Source: Corbicula japonica (taxonomy: Eukaryota; Mollusca; Bivalvia; Venerida; Cyrenidae). From it: a stretch of DNA of 64,000 nucleotides. Positions 23,133 through 35,869 of this stretch are shown here, one piece after another (the first letter of the stretch is position 1; every line of letters starts with the position of its first letter). The notes beneath the pieces were generated by a model. The model ran no database searches. It was not told where the DNA came from and saw nothing but the letters and a program-made list of their open reading frames with translations. The stretch spans positions 62,001 through 126,000 of the forward strand of contig JAZAYU010000079.1 in assembly GCA_038501625.1 (NCBI GenBank). Direction: 5' to 3'. The position numbers and the translations under genes are program-made.

Positions 23133-24175
23133 GCTCTGCATCATTTATATTAATGACAGTTCACTATAGTGATCATATGATGCACTGTTGACAGTTCAAT
23201 ATAGTGATCCAATGATGCACTGTTGACATTTCACTATAGTGATCCAATGATGACATTTCACTATAGTGATCCTATTATGCACAGTTTACATTTCAATATA
23301 GTGATCCAATTATGCACTTTTGACATTTCACTATAGTGATCCAATGATGCACTGTTGACAGTTCAATATAGTGATCCAATGATGCACTGTTGATAGTTCA
23401 CTATAGTGATTCAATGATGCACTGTTGACTGATCACTATAGTGATTCAATGATGCACTATTGACAGATCACTATAGTAATAGTGATCCAATACATAGTGA
23501 TCCAATGATGCGCTGTTGACAGTTCAATATAGTGATCCAATGATGCACTGTTGACAGTTCAATATAATGATCCAATGATGCACTGTTGACAGTTCAACAT
23601 AGTGATCAAATGTTGCACTGTGGACGGTTCAATATAATGATCCAATGATGCACCATTTACAGTTTAATATAGTGATCCAATGATGCACTGTTAACAGTTC
23701 AATATAGTGATCCAATGATGCACTGTGGACAGTTCAATATAATGATCCAATGATGCACCATTTACAGTTTAATATAGTGATCCAACGATGCACTGTTAAC
23801 AGTTCAATATAGTGATCCAATGATGCACCATTTACAGTTTAATATAGTGATCCAACGATGCACCATTTACAGTTTAATATAGTGATCCAACGATGCACTG
23901 TTAACAGTTTAATATAATGATCCAATGATGCACTGTTTACAGTTTAATATAGTGATCCAACGATGCACCATTTACAGTTTAATATAGTGATCCAACAATG
24001 CACTGTTAACAGTTCAATATCATGATCCAATGATGCACCATTTACAGTTTAATATAGTGATCCAATGATGCACCAATACAGTTCAATATAGTGATATAGT
24101 GATGCACTGTTAACAGTTCACTTAAGTGATAGTAATCGAATGATGCACGGTTTACAGTTCAATATAGTGATCCAG
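23133..24175. repeat. 35-bp minisatellite, about 29 copies
   Basis: The unit is close to atgcactgttgacagttcaa followed by tatagtgatccaatg. The early part has the self-complementary core cactatagtg; later copies drift to caatatagtg. Variants with accatttacagttt alternate with ctgttaacagttc in the last third. Confidence 0.9.
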
Positions 24176-24364
24176 AACTATCTGTATTCTCATAATGATC
24201 TATGGTAAGACACCTGAGAGTGTTAATGCAAAATTATACAGGAAATCTGATTTCAAATGGTGCTAGAAATATTACAAAATCTCATCACCAAAGAAAACCA
24301 GGATTCCTAATACAACACACCTTTCAGTAGTTACCAATTGCTTAGAACTCTGTTAAGAGTGCAA

Positions 24365-25975
24365 TTTTCCTGAGTAAGTGTCCTTCTCAAAGTAAGTGCC
24401 ATCCATCTTATCTGTGTTCAGAGTAAGTGCCATCCATCTTATCTGTGTTCAGAGTAAGTGCCAACAACCTTATCTGTTTTCAGAGTCAGTACTATCCTCC
24501 TTATTTGTGTTCAAAGTTAGTAACATCCTCATTATTTGTGTTCAAAGATAGTGCAATCCTCCTGATCTTTGTTCAGATTTAGTATCATCCTCTTTATCTA
24601 TGTCTGAGTAAGTGCCATCCTCCTTATTTGTATTCAGAGTGAGTCTATCCTCCTTTTCTGTTCCGAGTCAATGCCATCCCCCTTATCTGTGTTCAGAGTT
24701 AGGGTCATTCTCCTTATCTGTGTTCATAGTTAGTGCCATCCTCCTTATCTGTGTTCAAAGTCAGTGCCATTCTCCTTATCTGTGTTCAGAGTCAGTGCCA
24801 TTCTCCTTATCTGTGTTCAGAGTAAGGGTCATTATCCTTATCTGTGTTCATAGTTGGTGCCATTCTCCTTATATGTGTTCAGAGTCAATGCCATTTTCCT
24901 TATCTGTGTTTAGAGTCAATGCCATCCCCCTCATCTGCGTTCAGAGTTAGGGTCATTCTTCTTATCTGTTCATAGTTGGTGCCATCTTCCTTATCTGTGT
25001 TCAGAGTCAATGCCATCCTGCTTATATGTGTTTAGAGTAAGGGTCATTCTCCTTATCTGTGTTCATAGTTAGTGCCATCCTCCGTATTTTTGTTCAGAGT
25101 CATTCAGTGCCACTCTACCAATTTTGTCCAAAGTCAGAGCCATCCTCCTTATCTGTGTTCAGAGTTAGTGCCATTCTCTTTATCTGTGTTCAGAGTTAGT
25201 GCCATCTTCCTTATCTATGTTGGTGCCATCTTCCTTATCTGTGTTCAGAGTCAATTCTATCCTCCTTATCTGTGTTCTGAATTAGGGTCGTTCTCCTTAT
25301 CTGTGTTCATAGTTAGTTCCATCCTCCTTTTTTGTGTTCAAAGTCATTCAGTGCCACTCTACTGATTTTTGTCCAAAGTCAGTGCCATCCTCCTTGTTCA
25401 GAGTTAGTGCAATCCTCCTTATCTGTGTTCAGAGTAAGTGCCAACCTCCTAATCTGTGTTCAGAGTTAGTTTTCCTTATCTATGTTCAGAGATAGTTCCA
25501 TCCTCCCTATTTGTGTTCAGATTCCTCTTACCTATGTTCAGATCCCCCTTATCTGTGTTCAGATCCTTCTTACTTGTGTCCAGATCCTCCTTATCTGTGT
25601 TCAGAGTTTGTGCCATCCTCCCTATTTGTGTTCAGATCCTCCTTATCTGTGATTTAAGTCAGCTCCCTTTACCTGTGTTCAGATCCACCTTAGCTGTGTT
25701 CAGAGTTTGTGCTATCCTCCTTATCTGTCTTAAGAGTTAGTTCCCCTTATCTGTGTTTAGAGTCAATGCCATCATCTTTATCTGTGTTCAAAGTCAGTGC
25801 CATGCTCATTAATAGTGTTCAGAGTTAGAGCCATCATCTTTGTTTAGAGTCTGTGCTATCCTCTGTTTATGTGTTTAGAGTTAGTTCTCCTTGTCTGTGT
25901 TCAGAGTCAATGCCATCCTCTTTATTTATGTTTAAAGCTGCATCCTTCTCATCTATGTGAACAGTTCATGCCATC
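24365..25975. repeat. 30-31-bp minisatellite, about 50 copies
   Basis: The unit is close to ccatcctccttatctgtgtt followed by cagagttagtg. Several open frames of 70-112 codons arise only because the unit lacks stops in one frame; they are not genes. Confidence 0.9.
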
Positions 25976-26089
25976 ATCTTCACCCATCTTACAGTCAGTA
26001 CAATTTATTTACTCCTCCTTCCCTGACACAGCACTTGAAAAGAAGTTCATTCTGTCTTATACCTCCATGAAGCACTGCTGATAGGTGTA

Positions 26090-27215
26090 TTACAGTGTTT
26101 ACCCTTTCTGGATAAAAAAGCATTCATCCATCAACGACCATGAGATAACTGGTATCACTGCATACTTTAAGTACAAGCATAAGTTTTCACTGCAGAGCTA
26201 AATGGTGGGATTGGAATTCAAGGCTGATTGATTTTAGCCAACAAAAACTAGAAACAAGAATCTCCCCTGTGACTAGAGGTACTAAGAAAAAGATACAAAA
26301 TTTGGGAAATAACAATGTCCATTGATAGATACCATTATGCCAGAACTCTATTCCAAACAGATAGTAACAAAGTGACAGCTTTTCTAGGAAAATGTTTCCA
26401 TAGGGATACAGAACTTGTCCAATTCAATTTACCAGTATTCATTTATTTTCCTGCTTATATACTTAGCAGCAGTTTTCTGCAGTTTCAAGAGCTGATACAA
26501 AACAATTACCTAGCATGAAAATTCAAACAAGTTGCCTTAATTAATGAGTCAATAATCAATACAGCTGGCAAGAAATTAGAAGGTGGCACACATTAATTTT
26601 AATGTTTTAAGTATTTTTTGCCCAGGCAAAATAATAATCAAAAGACTGAGAGTCATCATATGGCACATTGCATAGCTGTAGCTATAAGTTTTGAGGGGTT
26701 TTGTGTGTATGTATAGGGGTGCATGAGCTACAAATATATCACAGACAAAACAAAGAAAACAAATTTTTGCCATCACTTCACACTCATCAATCATCATTTT
26801 TGAGATTTCTTGAAAAATTGAATTGGTATCATATTTTTGCTAGCAGATTACAATTCAAATTAAATGTGCCGACTATGTACTGCCAACCAGCTAAGCTTAG
26901 CCTGATGTAAAAACACAGATTTCAGAGTTAACAAGAAGGCAAAGTGCTCAGTGCGCCTTTAGGAAACTTGCATTTGCGCTGAATTTAAATACAACAGCAC
27001 AGTAAGAAAAAGAAACTGATTAGTAAGCAATTGGCTGTAAAATGAGCCTTAACATCTGTGCTGCCTGACACAAATACGTATTTATGCGATCAATGGAATC
27101 TTTTGAAGCACTCACTATCACAACTAAAATGACCCAATTCAAAGTACAGACAATGTTATCAGTAGATTATACAATTCTTAGCAATCAATGTTTGCAGTCC
27201 ATGTCTATCTTTAAA
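26090..27215. other. Intron, no recognisable feature
   Basis: No gene or repeat recognised. Confidence 0.35.
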
Positions 27216-27217
27216 TA

Positions 27218-27356
27218 CAGTAAAACCATAAAGACCTACTAATAAGACCACTATTTCATTGTCCCTTTTTAATTTCTACCCTAGATGAAGAGCACCCCAT
27301 TATTAAAATGACTTCTTTCCAGTCCTAGAGGTGGTCTTAACAGAGAGGCTTCACTG
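27218..27356. mobile_element. Small TIR element (family T), copy 1
   Basis: The left end is cagtaaaaccataaagacc. The right end, reversed, is cagtgaagcctctctgttaa. It is related to the element at 51357-51534. Confidence 0.65.
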
Positions 27357-27374
27357 AATTTCACACATAGCTAA

Positions 27375-27640
27375 ATACACAGCATCTGTTTATCACACAT
27401 ACCTAAATGCATAATAACTATATTTTATGCATAGCTAAATGCATAATAACTATATTTCACGCATAGCAAAATGCACAATAACCGTATTTCACACATAGCT
27501 AAATGCATGATAACTATATTTCAAGCATAGCAAAATGCACAATAACTGTATTTCACACATAGCTAAATGCATGATAACTATATTTCACACATAGCAAAAT
27601 GCACAATAACTGTTTTTCACAGTCACAGCTTAATGCACAA
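27375..27640. repeat. About 31-bp minisatellite with alternating dimer
   Basis: The A unit (catagctaaatgcatgataa...) and B unit (catagcaaaatgcacaataa...) alternate, giving a 62-bp higher-order period. Confidence 0.8.
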
Positions 27641-28067
27641 TATTCAAGCTGTCAAGAAGATTAAATTAGGAAAAATTTTGCCTTACATGCATCTTGTAGT
27701 GTGCCAAATTTAATTCCCAAGTAAAATAATCATTTGAACTATCAAATTCAAAAACGATGTTGAATTATATAACATTATGTAATTTACCAACTATACTTGT
27801 ATTAACATTTGGAAAAGTATGAACTTCCATTTGAATAATTCACCAACATTTTCAAATTTGGATTTGAATATAAAGAAACATTGCACTGAATACTAGTAAA
27901 TATTTACAGAAACTACCTTCCATATATAGTATAACAATAATATACTCAATGACTTTAGAAATGCATGATCTGTATTTGTCATTCCATTTTAACTTATCGA
28001 TGCAAAGTTAATATTTATCCAATTCTATGTTTGTGTATCTAAAATATACAAAAAGGTATTCAGGATC

Positions 28068-28128
28068 AAAGATCATAAAACTGAGATTGGAAACCAGTTT
28101 CCAGTTTAGGCATAGTATATGATCTTGA
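28068..28128. mobile_element. Family H hairpin MITE, centre deleted
   Basis: The outer ends gatcataaaactgagattgg and tatatgatcttgag remain; the central stem is gone. Confidence 0.6.
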
Positions 28129-28347
28129 GCCCAGGAACGATTGTTCTAGATGGGTATAATTTGTTGTATCAAAAAAAAGTCACATATTATGAACATCAGT
28201 TATACAAAGACAATTTCTGTTGCAAATGCTTTATTAATTTTAACCCTCCACTTTCTTGGTTTGTCTTTAATCACATATGCAGATCCAGATCAGATGGCAC
28301 ATCCATGCCATCTAATCTAGATCTAGACTGTTCGACTCTTATTCAGA

Positions 28348-28617
28348 ACAAGAGGGCCATGATGGCCCTTTATCGCTCACCTGAGTGCAACAAAGTTATT
28401 TTTAGTAACAGTGACCAAGACCCAGATGACCCATATTCGAACTCATCCGAGAAATCATTGGGACAAACATCCTGACCAAGTTTCATGACAATCGGAGCAA
28501 AAATGTGACCGCTAGAGTGTTAACGAAATTAGTGTGGACGGACGACGGACGACGGACGACGTCCGACGGACATTAATCGATCCTAATATCTCACCCTGAG
28601 CCAGCTCAGGTGAGCTA
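28348..28617 (+). mobile_element. Helitron/Helentron-like element 2a, one monomer
   Basis: It starts caagagggccatgatggccc, with a perfect gggccat/atggccc hairpin. One 145-bp monomer and a (GGAC)GAC microsatellite follow. It ends ccctgagccagctcaggtga then gctaa, that is, a cctgag/ctcagg hairpin followed by CTAA. A subterminal 3' hairpin and a CTRR end fit Helitron-type elements. It is 270 bp and non-coding. Confidence 0.7.
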
Positions 28618-31600
28618 AACAAGAGGGCCATGATGGCCCTTTATCGGTCACCTGAGTACAACAAAGTTCTTTTTAGTAACAGTGACCAAGACCCTGAGAT
28701 GACCCATATTCGAACTCATCCGAGAAATCATTGGGAAAAACATCCTGACCAAGTTTCATGACAATCGGAGCAAAAATGTGACTGCTAGAGTGTTAACAAG
28801 AAAATTCTATTTTAAGTAACAGTGACCTAGTTTTTGGACCCAGATGACCCATATTCGAACTATTCCAAGAAATCATTGGGACAAACACCCTGACCATGTT
28901 TCATGACAATCAAGGCAAAAATGTGACCGCTACAGTATTAACAAGAAAATTCTATTTTTAGTAATAGTGACCTAGTTTTTGGACCCATATTCGAACTCGT
29001 CCAAGAAATCATTGGGACAAACATCCTGACCAAGTTTCATGACAATCGGAGCAAAAATGTGATCGCTAGAGTGTTAACAAGAAAATTCTATTTTTAGTAA
29101 CAGTGACCTAGTTTTTGGACCCAGATGACCCATATTCGAACTCGTCCGAGATATCATTGGGACAAACATCCTGACCAAGTTTCATGACAATCAGAGCAAA
29201 AATGTGACTGATAGAGTGTTAACAAGAAAATTCTATATTCAGTAACAGTGACCTAGTTTTTGGACCCAAATTACCCATATTCGAACACATCCGAGAAAGC
29301 ATTGAGACAAACATCCTGACCAAGTTTAATGACAATCGGAGCAAAAATGTGGCCGCTAGAGTGTTAACAAGAAAATTCTATTTTTAGTAACTGTGACCTA
29401 GTTTTTGGACCCAGATGACCCATATTCGAACTTGTCTGAGAAATCAATAGGACAAACATCCTGACCAAGTTTCATGACAATCAGAGCAAAATTGTGACCT
29501 TGACCGCTAGTGTTAACAAGAAAATTCTATTTTTAGCAACAGTGACCTTGTTTTTGGACCCAGATGACCCATATTCGAACTCGTCCGAGAAATCATTGGG
29601 ACAAACATCCTGACCAAGTTTCATGACTATCGGAGCAAAAATGTGACCGATAGAGTGTTAACAAGAAAATTCTATTTTTAGTAACAGTGACCTAATTTTT
29701 GGACCCAGTTGACCCATATTTGAAGTCGTCTGAGAAATCATTGGGACAAACATCCTGACCAAGTTTCATGACGATCGGAGTAAAAATGTGACCGCTAGAG
29801 TGTTAACAAGATAATTCTATTTTTAGTAACAGTGACCTAGTTTTTAGACCCAGATGACCCATATTCGAACTCGTCCGAGAAATCATTGGGACAAACATCC
29901 TGACCAAGTTTCATGACAATCGGACCAAAAATGTGACCGCTAGAGTGTTAACAAGAAAATTCTATTTTTAGTAACAGTAACCTAGTTTTTGGACCCAGAT
30001 GACCCATATTCGAACTCGTCCGAGAAATCATTGGGACAAACATCCTGACCAAGTTTCATGACAATCGAGGCAAAAATGTGACCGCTAGAGTGTTAACAAG
30101 AAAATTCTATTTTTAGTAACAGTGACCTAGTTTTTGGACCCAGATGACCCATATTCAAACTTGTCCGAGAAATCATTGGGACAAACATCCTGACCAAGTT
30201 TCATGACAATCGGAGCAAAAATGTGACAGCTAGAGTGTTAACAAGAAAATTCTATTTTTAGTAACAGTGACCTAGTTTTTGGACCCAGATGACCCATATT
30301 CGAACTCGTCCGAGATATCATTGGGACAAACATCCTGACCAAGTTTCATGACAATCGGAGCAAAAATGTGATCGCTACAGTATTAACAAGAAAATTCTAT
30401 TTTTAGTAATAGTGACCTAGTTTTTGGACCCATATTCGAACTCGTCCAAGAAATCATTGGGACAAACATCCTGACCAAGTTTCATGACAATCGGAGCAAA
30501 AATGTGATCGCTAGAGTGTTAACAAGAAAATTCTATTTTTAGTAACAGTGACCTAGTTTTTGGACCCAGATGACCCATATTCGAACTCGTCCGAGATATC
30601 ATTGGGACAAACATCCTGACCAAGTTTCATGACAATCAGAGCAAAAATGTGACTGATAGAGTGTTAACAAGAAAATTCTATATTCAGTAACAGTGACCTA
30701 GTTTTTGGACCCAAATTACCCATATTCGAACACATCCGAGAAAGCATTGAGACAAACATCCTGACCAAGTTTAATGACAATCGGAGCAAAAATGTGGCCG
30801 CTAGAGTGTTAACAAGAAAATTCTATTTTTAGTAACTGTGACCTAGTTTTTGGACCCAGATGACCCATATTCGAACTTGTCTGAGAAATCAATAGGACAA
30901 ACATCCTGACCAAGTTTCATGACAATCAGAGCAAAATTGTGACCTTGACCGCTAGTGTTAACAAGAAAATTCTATTTTTAGCAACAGTGACCTTGTTTTT
31001 GGACCCAGATGACCCATATTCGAACTCGTCCGAGAAATCATTGGGACAAACATCCTGACCAAGTTTCATGACTATCGGAGCAAAAATGTGACCGATAGAG
31101 TGTTAACAAGAAAATTCTATTTTTAGTAATAGTGACCTAGTTTTTGGACCCAGTTGACCCATATTTGAAGTCCTCTGAGAAATCATTGGGACAAACATCC
31201 TGACCAAGTTTCATGACGATCGGAGTAAAAATGTGACCGCTAGAGTGTTAACAAGATAATTCTATTTTTAGTAACAGTGACCTAGTTTTTGGACCCAGAT
31301 GACCCATATTCGAACTCGTATGAGAAATCATTGGGACAAACATCCTGACCAAGTTTCATGACAATCGGACCAAAAATGTGACCGCTAGAGTGTTAACAAG
31401 AAAATTCTATTTTTAGTAACAGTAACCTAGTTTTTGGACCCAGATGACCCATATTCGAACTCGTCCGAGAAATCATTGGGACAAACATCCTGACCAAGTT
31501 TCATGACAATCGAGGCAAAAATGTGACCGCTAGAGTGTTAACAAGAAAATTCTATTTTTAGTAACAGTGACCTAGTTTTTGGACCCAGATGACCCATATT

Positions 31601-32937
31601 CGAACTTGTCCGAGAAATCATTGGGACAAACATCCTGACCAAGTTTCATGACAATCGGAGCAAAAATGTGACAGCTAGAGTGTTAACAAGAAAATTCTAT
31701 TTTTAGTAACAGTGACCTAGTTTTTGGACCCAGTTGACCCATATTCGAACTCGTCTGAGAAATCATTAGGACAAACATCCTGACCAAGTTTCATGACAAT
31801 CAGAGCAAAATTGTGACCGCTAGAGTGTTAACAAGAAAATTCTATTTTTAGCAACAGTGACTTAGTTTTTGGACCCAGATGACACATATTCGAACTCGTC
31901 CGAGAAATCATTGGGACAAACATCCTGACCAAGTTTCATGACTATCGGAGCAAAAATGTGACTGCTAGAGTGTTAACAATATAATTCTATTTTTAGTTAC
32001 AGTGACCTAGTTTTTGGACCCAGTTGACCCATATTCGAACTCGTCCGAGAAATCATTGGGACAAACATCCTGACCAAGTTTCATGACAATCGGAGCAAAA
32101 ATGTGATCGCTAGAGTGTTTACAATATAATTCTATTTTTAGTAACAGTGACCTAGTTTTTGGACCCAGATGACCCATATTCGAACTCTTCCGAGAAATCA
32201 TTGGGACAAACATCCTGACCAAGTTTCATGACAATCGGAGCAAAAAAGTGATCGCTAGAGTGTTAACAAGAAAATTCTATTTTTAGTAACAGTGACCTAG
32301 TTTTTGGACCCAGATGACCCATATTCGAAGTCGTCCGAGATATCATTGGGACAAACATCCTGACCAAGTTTCATGACAATCGGAGCAAAAATGTGACCGC
32401 TAGAGTGTTAACAAGAAAATTCTATTTTTAGTAGCAGTGACCTAGTTTTTGGACCCAGATGACCCATATTCGAACTCGTCCGAGAAATCATTGGGACAAA
32501 CATCCTGACCAAGTTTCATGACAATCGGAGCAAAAAATGTGACTGCTAGAGTGTTAACAAGAAAATTCTATTTTTAGTAACACGGACCTAGTTTTTGGAC
32601 CCAGATGACCCATATCCCAACTCGTCCAAGAAATAATTAGGACAAACATCCTGACCAAGTTTCATGACAATCGGAGTAAAAATGTGACCCCTAAAGTGTT
32701 AACAAGAAAATTCTATTTTTAGTAACAGTGACCTAGTTTTTGGACCCAGATGACCCATATTCGAACTCGTCCGAGAAATCATTGGGACAAACATCCTGAC
32801 CAAGTTTCATGACAATCGGAGCAAAAATGTGACCGCTAGAGTGTTAACGAACTAAGTGTGGACGGACGACGGACGACGTCCGACGGACATTTATCGATCC
32901 TAATAGCTCACCCTGAGCCAGCTCAGGTGAGCTAAAA
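28618..32937 (+). mobile_element. Helitron/Helentron-like element 2b, 29 monomers
   Basis: It has the same head (gggccatgatggcccttta) and the same hairpin/CTAA tail as 2a, directly abutting it. The single monomer is replaced by 29 tandem copies. The GGAC microsatellite (about 32859-32888) again sits between the array and the tail. No transposase or helicase frame is present. The class call is inference from termini and architecture. Confidence 0.7.
28660..32858. repeat. Tandem array, about 145-bp monomer x29, with 1.44-kb internal duplication
   Basis: The landmark catcctgaccaagtttcatg recurs 29 times at a mean of 145 bp. Diagnostic variants (aacacatccgagaaagcatt, aatcaataggac, aagtcgtctgag, atgtgacagctagag) each recur about 1443-1444 bp apart, so a block of ten monomers was duplicated. 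Confidence 0.9.
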
Positions 32938-33041
32938 AAACCTTATGAGTCTAACAGCGAGTGTAGATCCCGATCAGATGACATGGAAGTTGCAGGCTTA
33001 ACCGGATATACACTGTTTGCCCATGAGATAGAAGATGTATC

Positions 33042-33131
33042 TATACTAAAAGAAATTAGAAACGCATCTTCTTTTAATATGAAATAGATTTTGTGTTTAC
33101 AGAAGTTGTGTTTCTAATTTCTTTAAGTATA
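33042..33131. mobile_element. Tiny TIR element, about 90 bp
   Basis: The arms tatactaaaagaaattagaa and, reversed, tatacttaaagaaattagaa form an inverted repeat of about 22 bp at the right edge of the split family P copy. Confidence 0.6.
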
Positions 33132-33139
33132 ATTTGTCA

Positions 33140-33645
33140 AGGGTTGAAAAAAGCTCTTTTTCTTTAAGCAAATTTACACGAAGAAGTTACTTGAAATGGA
33201 AAATAACCACTTTCTCATCTAAGAGATCTCCTCTGCAACAGAAATCCTCCCCAGTACTAATGAGACTCATCAATTTTGACTTTAAAGCTAGTCCAGAATG
33301 GTAGTTCCAATAGTCACTTTTAAGGAGATCTTGTATCGTTTGGTTCAAAATGATTGAATTTTATATAAAAAGCCAAATTATGTATTTTTTAAGCTTAGGA
33401 TACTTAAATATTGAAAATAAAATGACAAAATTAATAACTGGATTGTGTGAAATTATACAGTATCTCAGGTTTTACACCGGAAATATCTTTTTACACCGCC
33501 AAAGAAAAGAAAATTTCTGAAGAGAATATCCAGGACTGGGCTGTTGTGCATTTACTAAGACTTTCCCAATTCTGAGCCATTCTGACCTGCATTTTCTGAG
33601 TTTTAACGCACATACTAAAAAGTATGTGCTCACAAAAGGCCATTT
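33140..33645. other. Intron, no recognisable feature
   Basis: No gene or repeat recognised. Confidence 0.35.
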
Positions 33646-33650
33646 CTTTA

Positions 33651-33880
33651 CCCTTTCCTCCATATCCATGTATTATCCTTTATGATTTGTGGGCGAACAG
33701 TGTAGATCCAGATCTGCCGGCACATATGTGCCATCTGATCAGGATCTTAACTGTTTGCTTTTTGATTAATAAGGTTATTTCTGACTAAAAAGCATACAGT
33801 GTAGATACATGGATGTGCTGGCTGATCTGGATCTACACTTGTCACACACATGTTAAAACATGTGTATATGGAGTAAAGAG
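33651..33880. mobile_element. Family P MITE copy
   Basis: The left end is ccctttcctcc; the right end is ggagtaaagag followed by TTAA. The right arm is internally shortened. Confidence 0.75.
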
Positions 33881-34919
33881 TTAAGCCAGCTTCCCCTGGC
33901 TAAAATCTAGGTATATGTGCATGGTGCTGACCTACATTTATACTGGCTCACTGAAAAAGACCAGTTATTCTTTCTTTAAGTGGATTGTTATATTGATTAC
34001 ATTCAGCACATCAGTATCCGCTTCAGTTGTTTTGTTCAATACAGCATGAGCCAACAATTAGGCAGAACAAGATTTTAACGATCTTTATTTATTTGGAGTG
34101 TCAATACTTTGTTGAAGCAATTATTTGCACTGAAAGGCTTTTGTTCCTGTTCTACAAAACCAGATGATCATTCACCATTAAGGTATAAGTAGTAAGAACT
34201 GATTATTTTAGGTGTAGATTTGTGTCACACATAATAAACTACCAAAATGCATTCTGTACTAAACAAATTTCAGCAATTTACAAAAAAATGTTAGAAAACT
34301 TCCTCTCAGGTACTGTTTTTAGGCTTATAAAATGTCAATATTCAACAATTTTCTTAAAATTACATCCATATGTTTAAATGGTGAATGTGGTGTTTTAATG
34401 TGCTGACTGAATTGTCACTTTATTACAGGACCTGAAACATTCTTTTGAATCAATTGATACCTGAAGCTATGTGATAGCACTGTTAACTTACATGTCATCA
34501 GATATTCTGTCAATATCAGATTCAGTTATACCACTTATTGTTTGAAGTCTTATTAATAATTAATGTTCTGGGATTTTTTTAAATCTCAGGCTGGACCAAT
34601 ATCCAATATCCATATGTTCAATATGAGAAGAGTATTGATGTTATTTCATTAACTACCGCAAGTGAAAATCATTAAATCCAATCATACCACTATTTGCATA
34701 TATGGGCAACTGGTGCATGGAATATTTGCTAGGACCTGTTAACAGGTGATGGTGAACATTACCATCTGTTTGTTTTGCTGGTCAAACATTTTATTGTTCA
34801 GAGTTATGATTAAGCAAGATTAATATACTAATGGAGAAATCCCTGAACTCTAATTATAACAAAATTGCTGCTCTCTATTGTGTTTTGTACTTGACATTTA
34901 CAACTGTATATATGCATTT

Positions 34920-35095
34920 TGCATTTGTGACCTCAGTAGATCCAGTCAAATCTGGATCTACACTTGTAGCTAGTTTATCAGAAATAACCTGCTGAATCTA
35001 AATGTGAACAGTCTACATACTGATCAGATAGCACAGATGTGGCAGCTGATCTGGATCTAAACTTAGCACCCAGGCAATAAAAGCTTTATGTATGA
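34920..35095. mobile_element. Family P MITE, degenerate copy
   Basis: It shows cagtagatccagtcaaatct and gctgatctggatctaaactt; the left terminus is lost. Confidence 0.55.
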
Positions 35096-35132
35096 AGTCA
35101 TTGGCTAAAGTCTTCCAAATCTTACAGTGCCA

Positions 35133-35268
35133 AAGGTTACAAAACTGAGCATTGAAACCAGTCTCAAATCTCAAGCATCTGATTGGCTGAAATGGCGACC
35201 AGTCGCCATTTCAGACAATCAGATGCTTGAGATTTGAGACTGGTTTCCTATCTCCGTTTTATAACCTT
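35133..35268. mobile_element. Family H hairpin MITE, copy 5 (near perfect)
   Basis: It runs from aaaggttacaaaactgag to ccgttttataacctt, with the full central stem atggcgaccagtcgccat. Confidence 0.85.
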
Positions 35269-35869
35269 CAGTCCAGTTGTAGTTTTTACAAAGTACTAGT
35301 TACAGGCTTCAATACTTTCTCATCTATCAACTGTTTTTTGTACAACTATGTTTTACATTGACTGTAATAAAATTTCCAAATGATACAAAAACGGGTGTTG
35401 TACTGAGAAATTGATCTCAACTTAATGCTTCCTTCATTAACAACAGCAATTGTTAAAGGAGGACAATCTGTCTCTATTCTTTATTGATGTTCCTTTTGCC
35501 TGGAAACTGCATCTTTAAACTATCTCAGAACCAAAAACACAGCAATTGCAATTTATTGGTGACAGCTATGTAAAAGCTAATTTGCAATTTCAAACTGTAC
35601 TAGGAAAGTAAAAATAATGCATTTTCTCCATTAATGGTTGTATTCTGATTATGTGTGCATCCAGATTAATAGCTGTGTCTGAAGTAAACATATCTCCTAG
35701 CACTTTTTTCTTTTTTCCTCTATTTAATGCTCAGCCTATGATGTAAAATACCACCAAGAGGCACTGATTTCAAATGGTGCTAGAAAATAATACAATGATA
35801 GACTCTACCCACCAGAAGAAGTCAGTGCTCTTGATCGCTTATTCATGACTTTCAAGCATCCATCATAAA

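Larger units (their letters stand above)
28244..33045. mobile_element. Family P MITE split by a Helentron-like insertion
   Basis: The left half (28244-28347, from taaccctccactttc) stops within the central spacer at ttattcagaa. The spacer resumes at 32938 with aaccttatgagtctaacagc and continues to about 33045. The consensus spacer (gtcagaaataacctaatgaat) shows these are the two halves of one copy. Confidence 0.8.

Noticed and set aside
24612..25740. Open frames of 94-112 codons with repeated LICVQS/SLSVFRV
   Set aside because: They arise from the 30-31-bp minisatellite. Frame switches and stops follow unit length changes, not coding constraint.
28119..28475. 118-codon plus-strand frame
   Set aside because: It crosses from unique DNA through a family P MITE half into the Helentron-like head, so it is not one gene.
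32007..32222. 71-codon frame within the 145-bp array
   Set aside because: It repeats the monomer; other monomers have stops in this frame.
5740..32937. Tandem arrays considered as CRISPR
   Set aside because: Units are 145-156 bp direct monomers with no unique spacers, in a eukaryotic intron.
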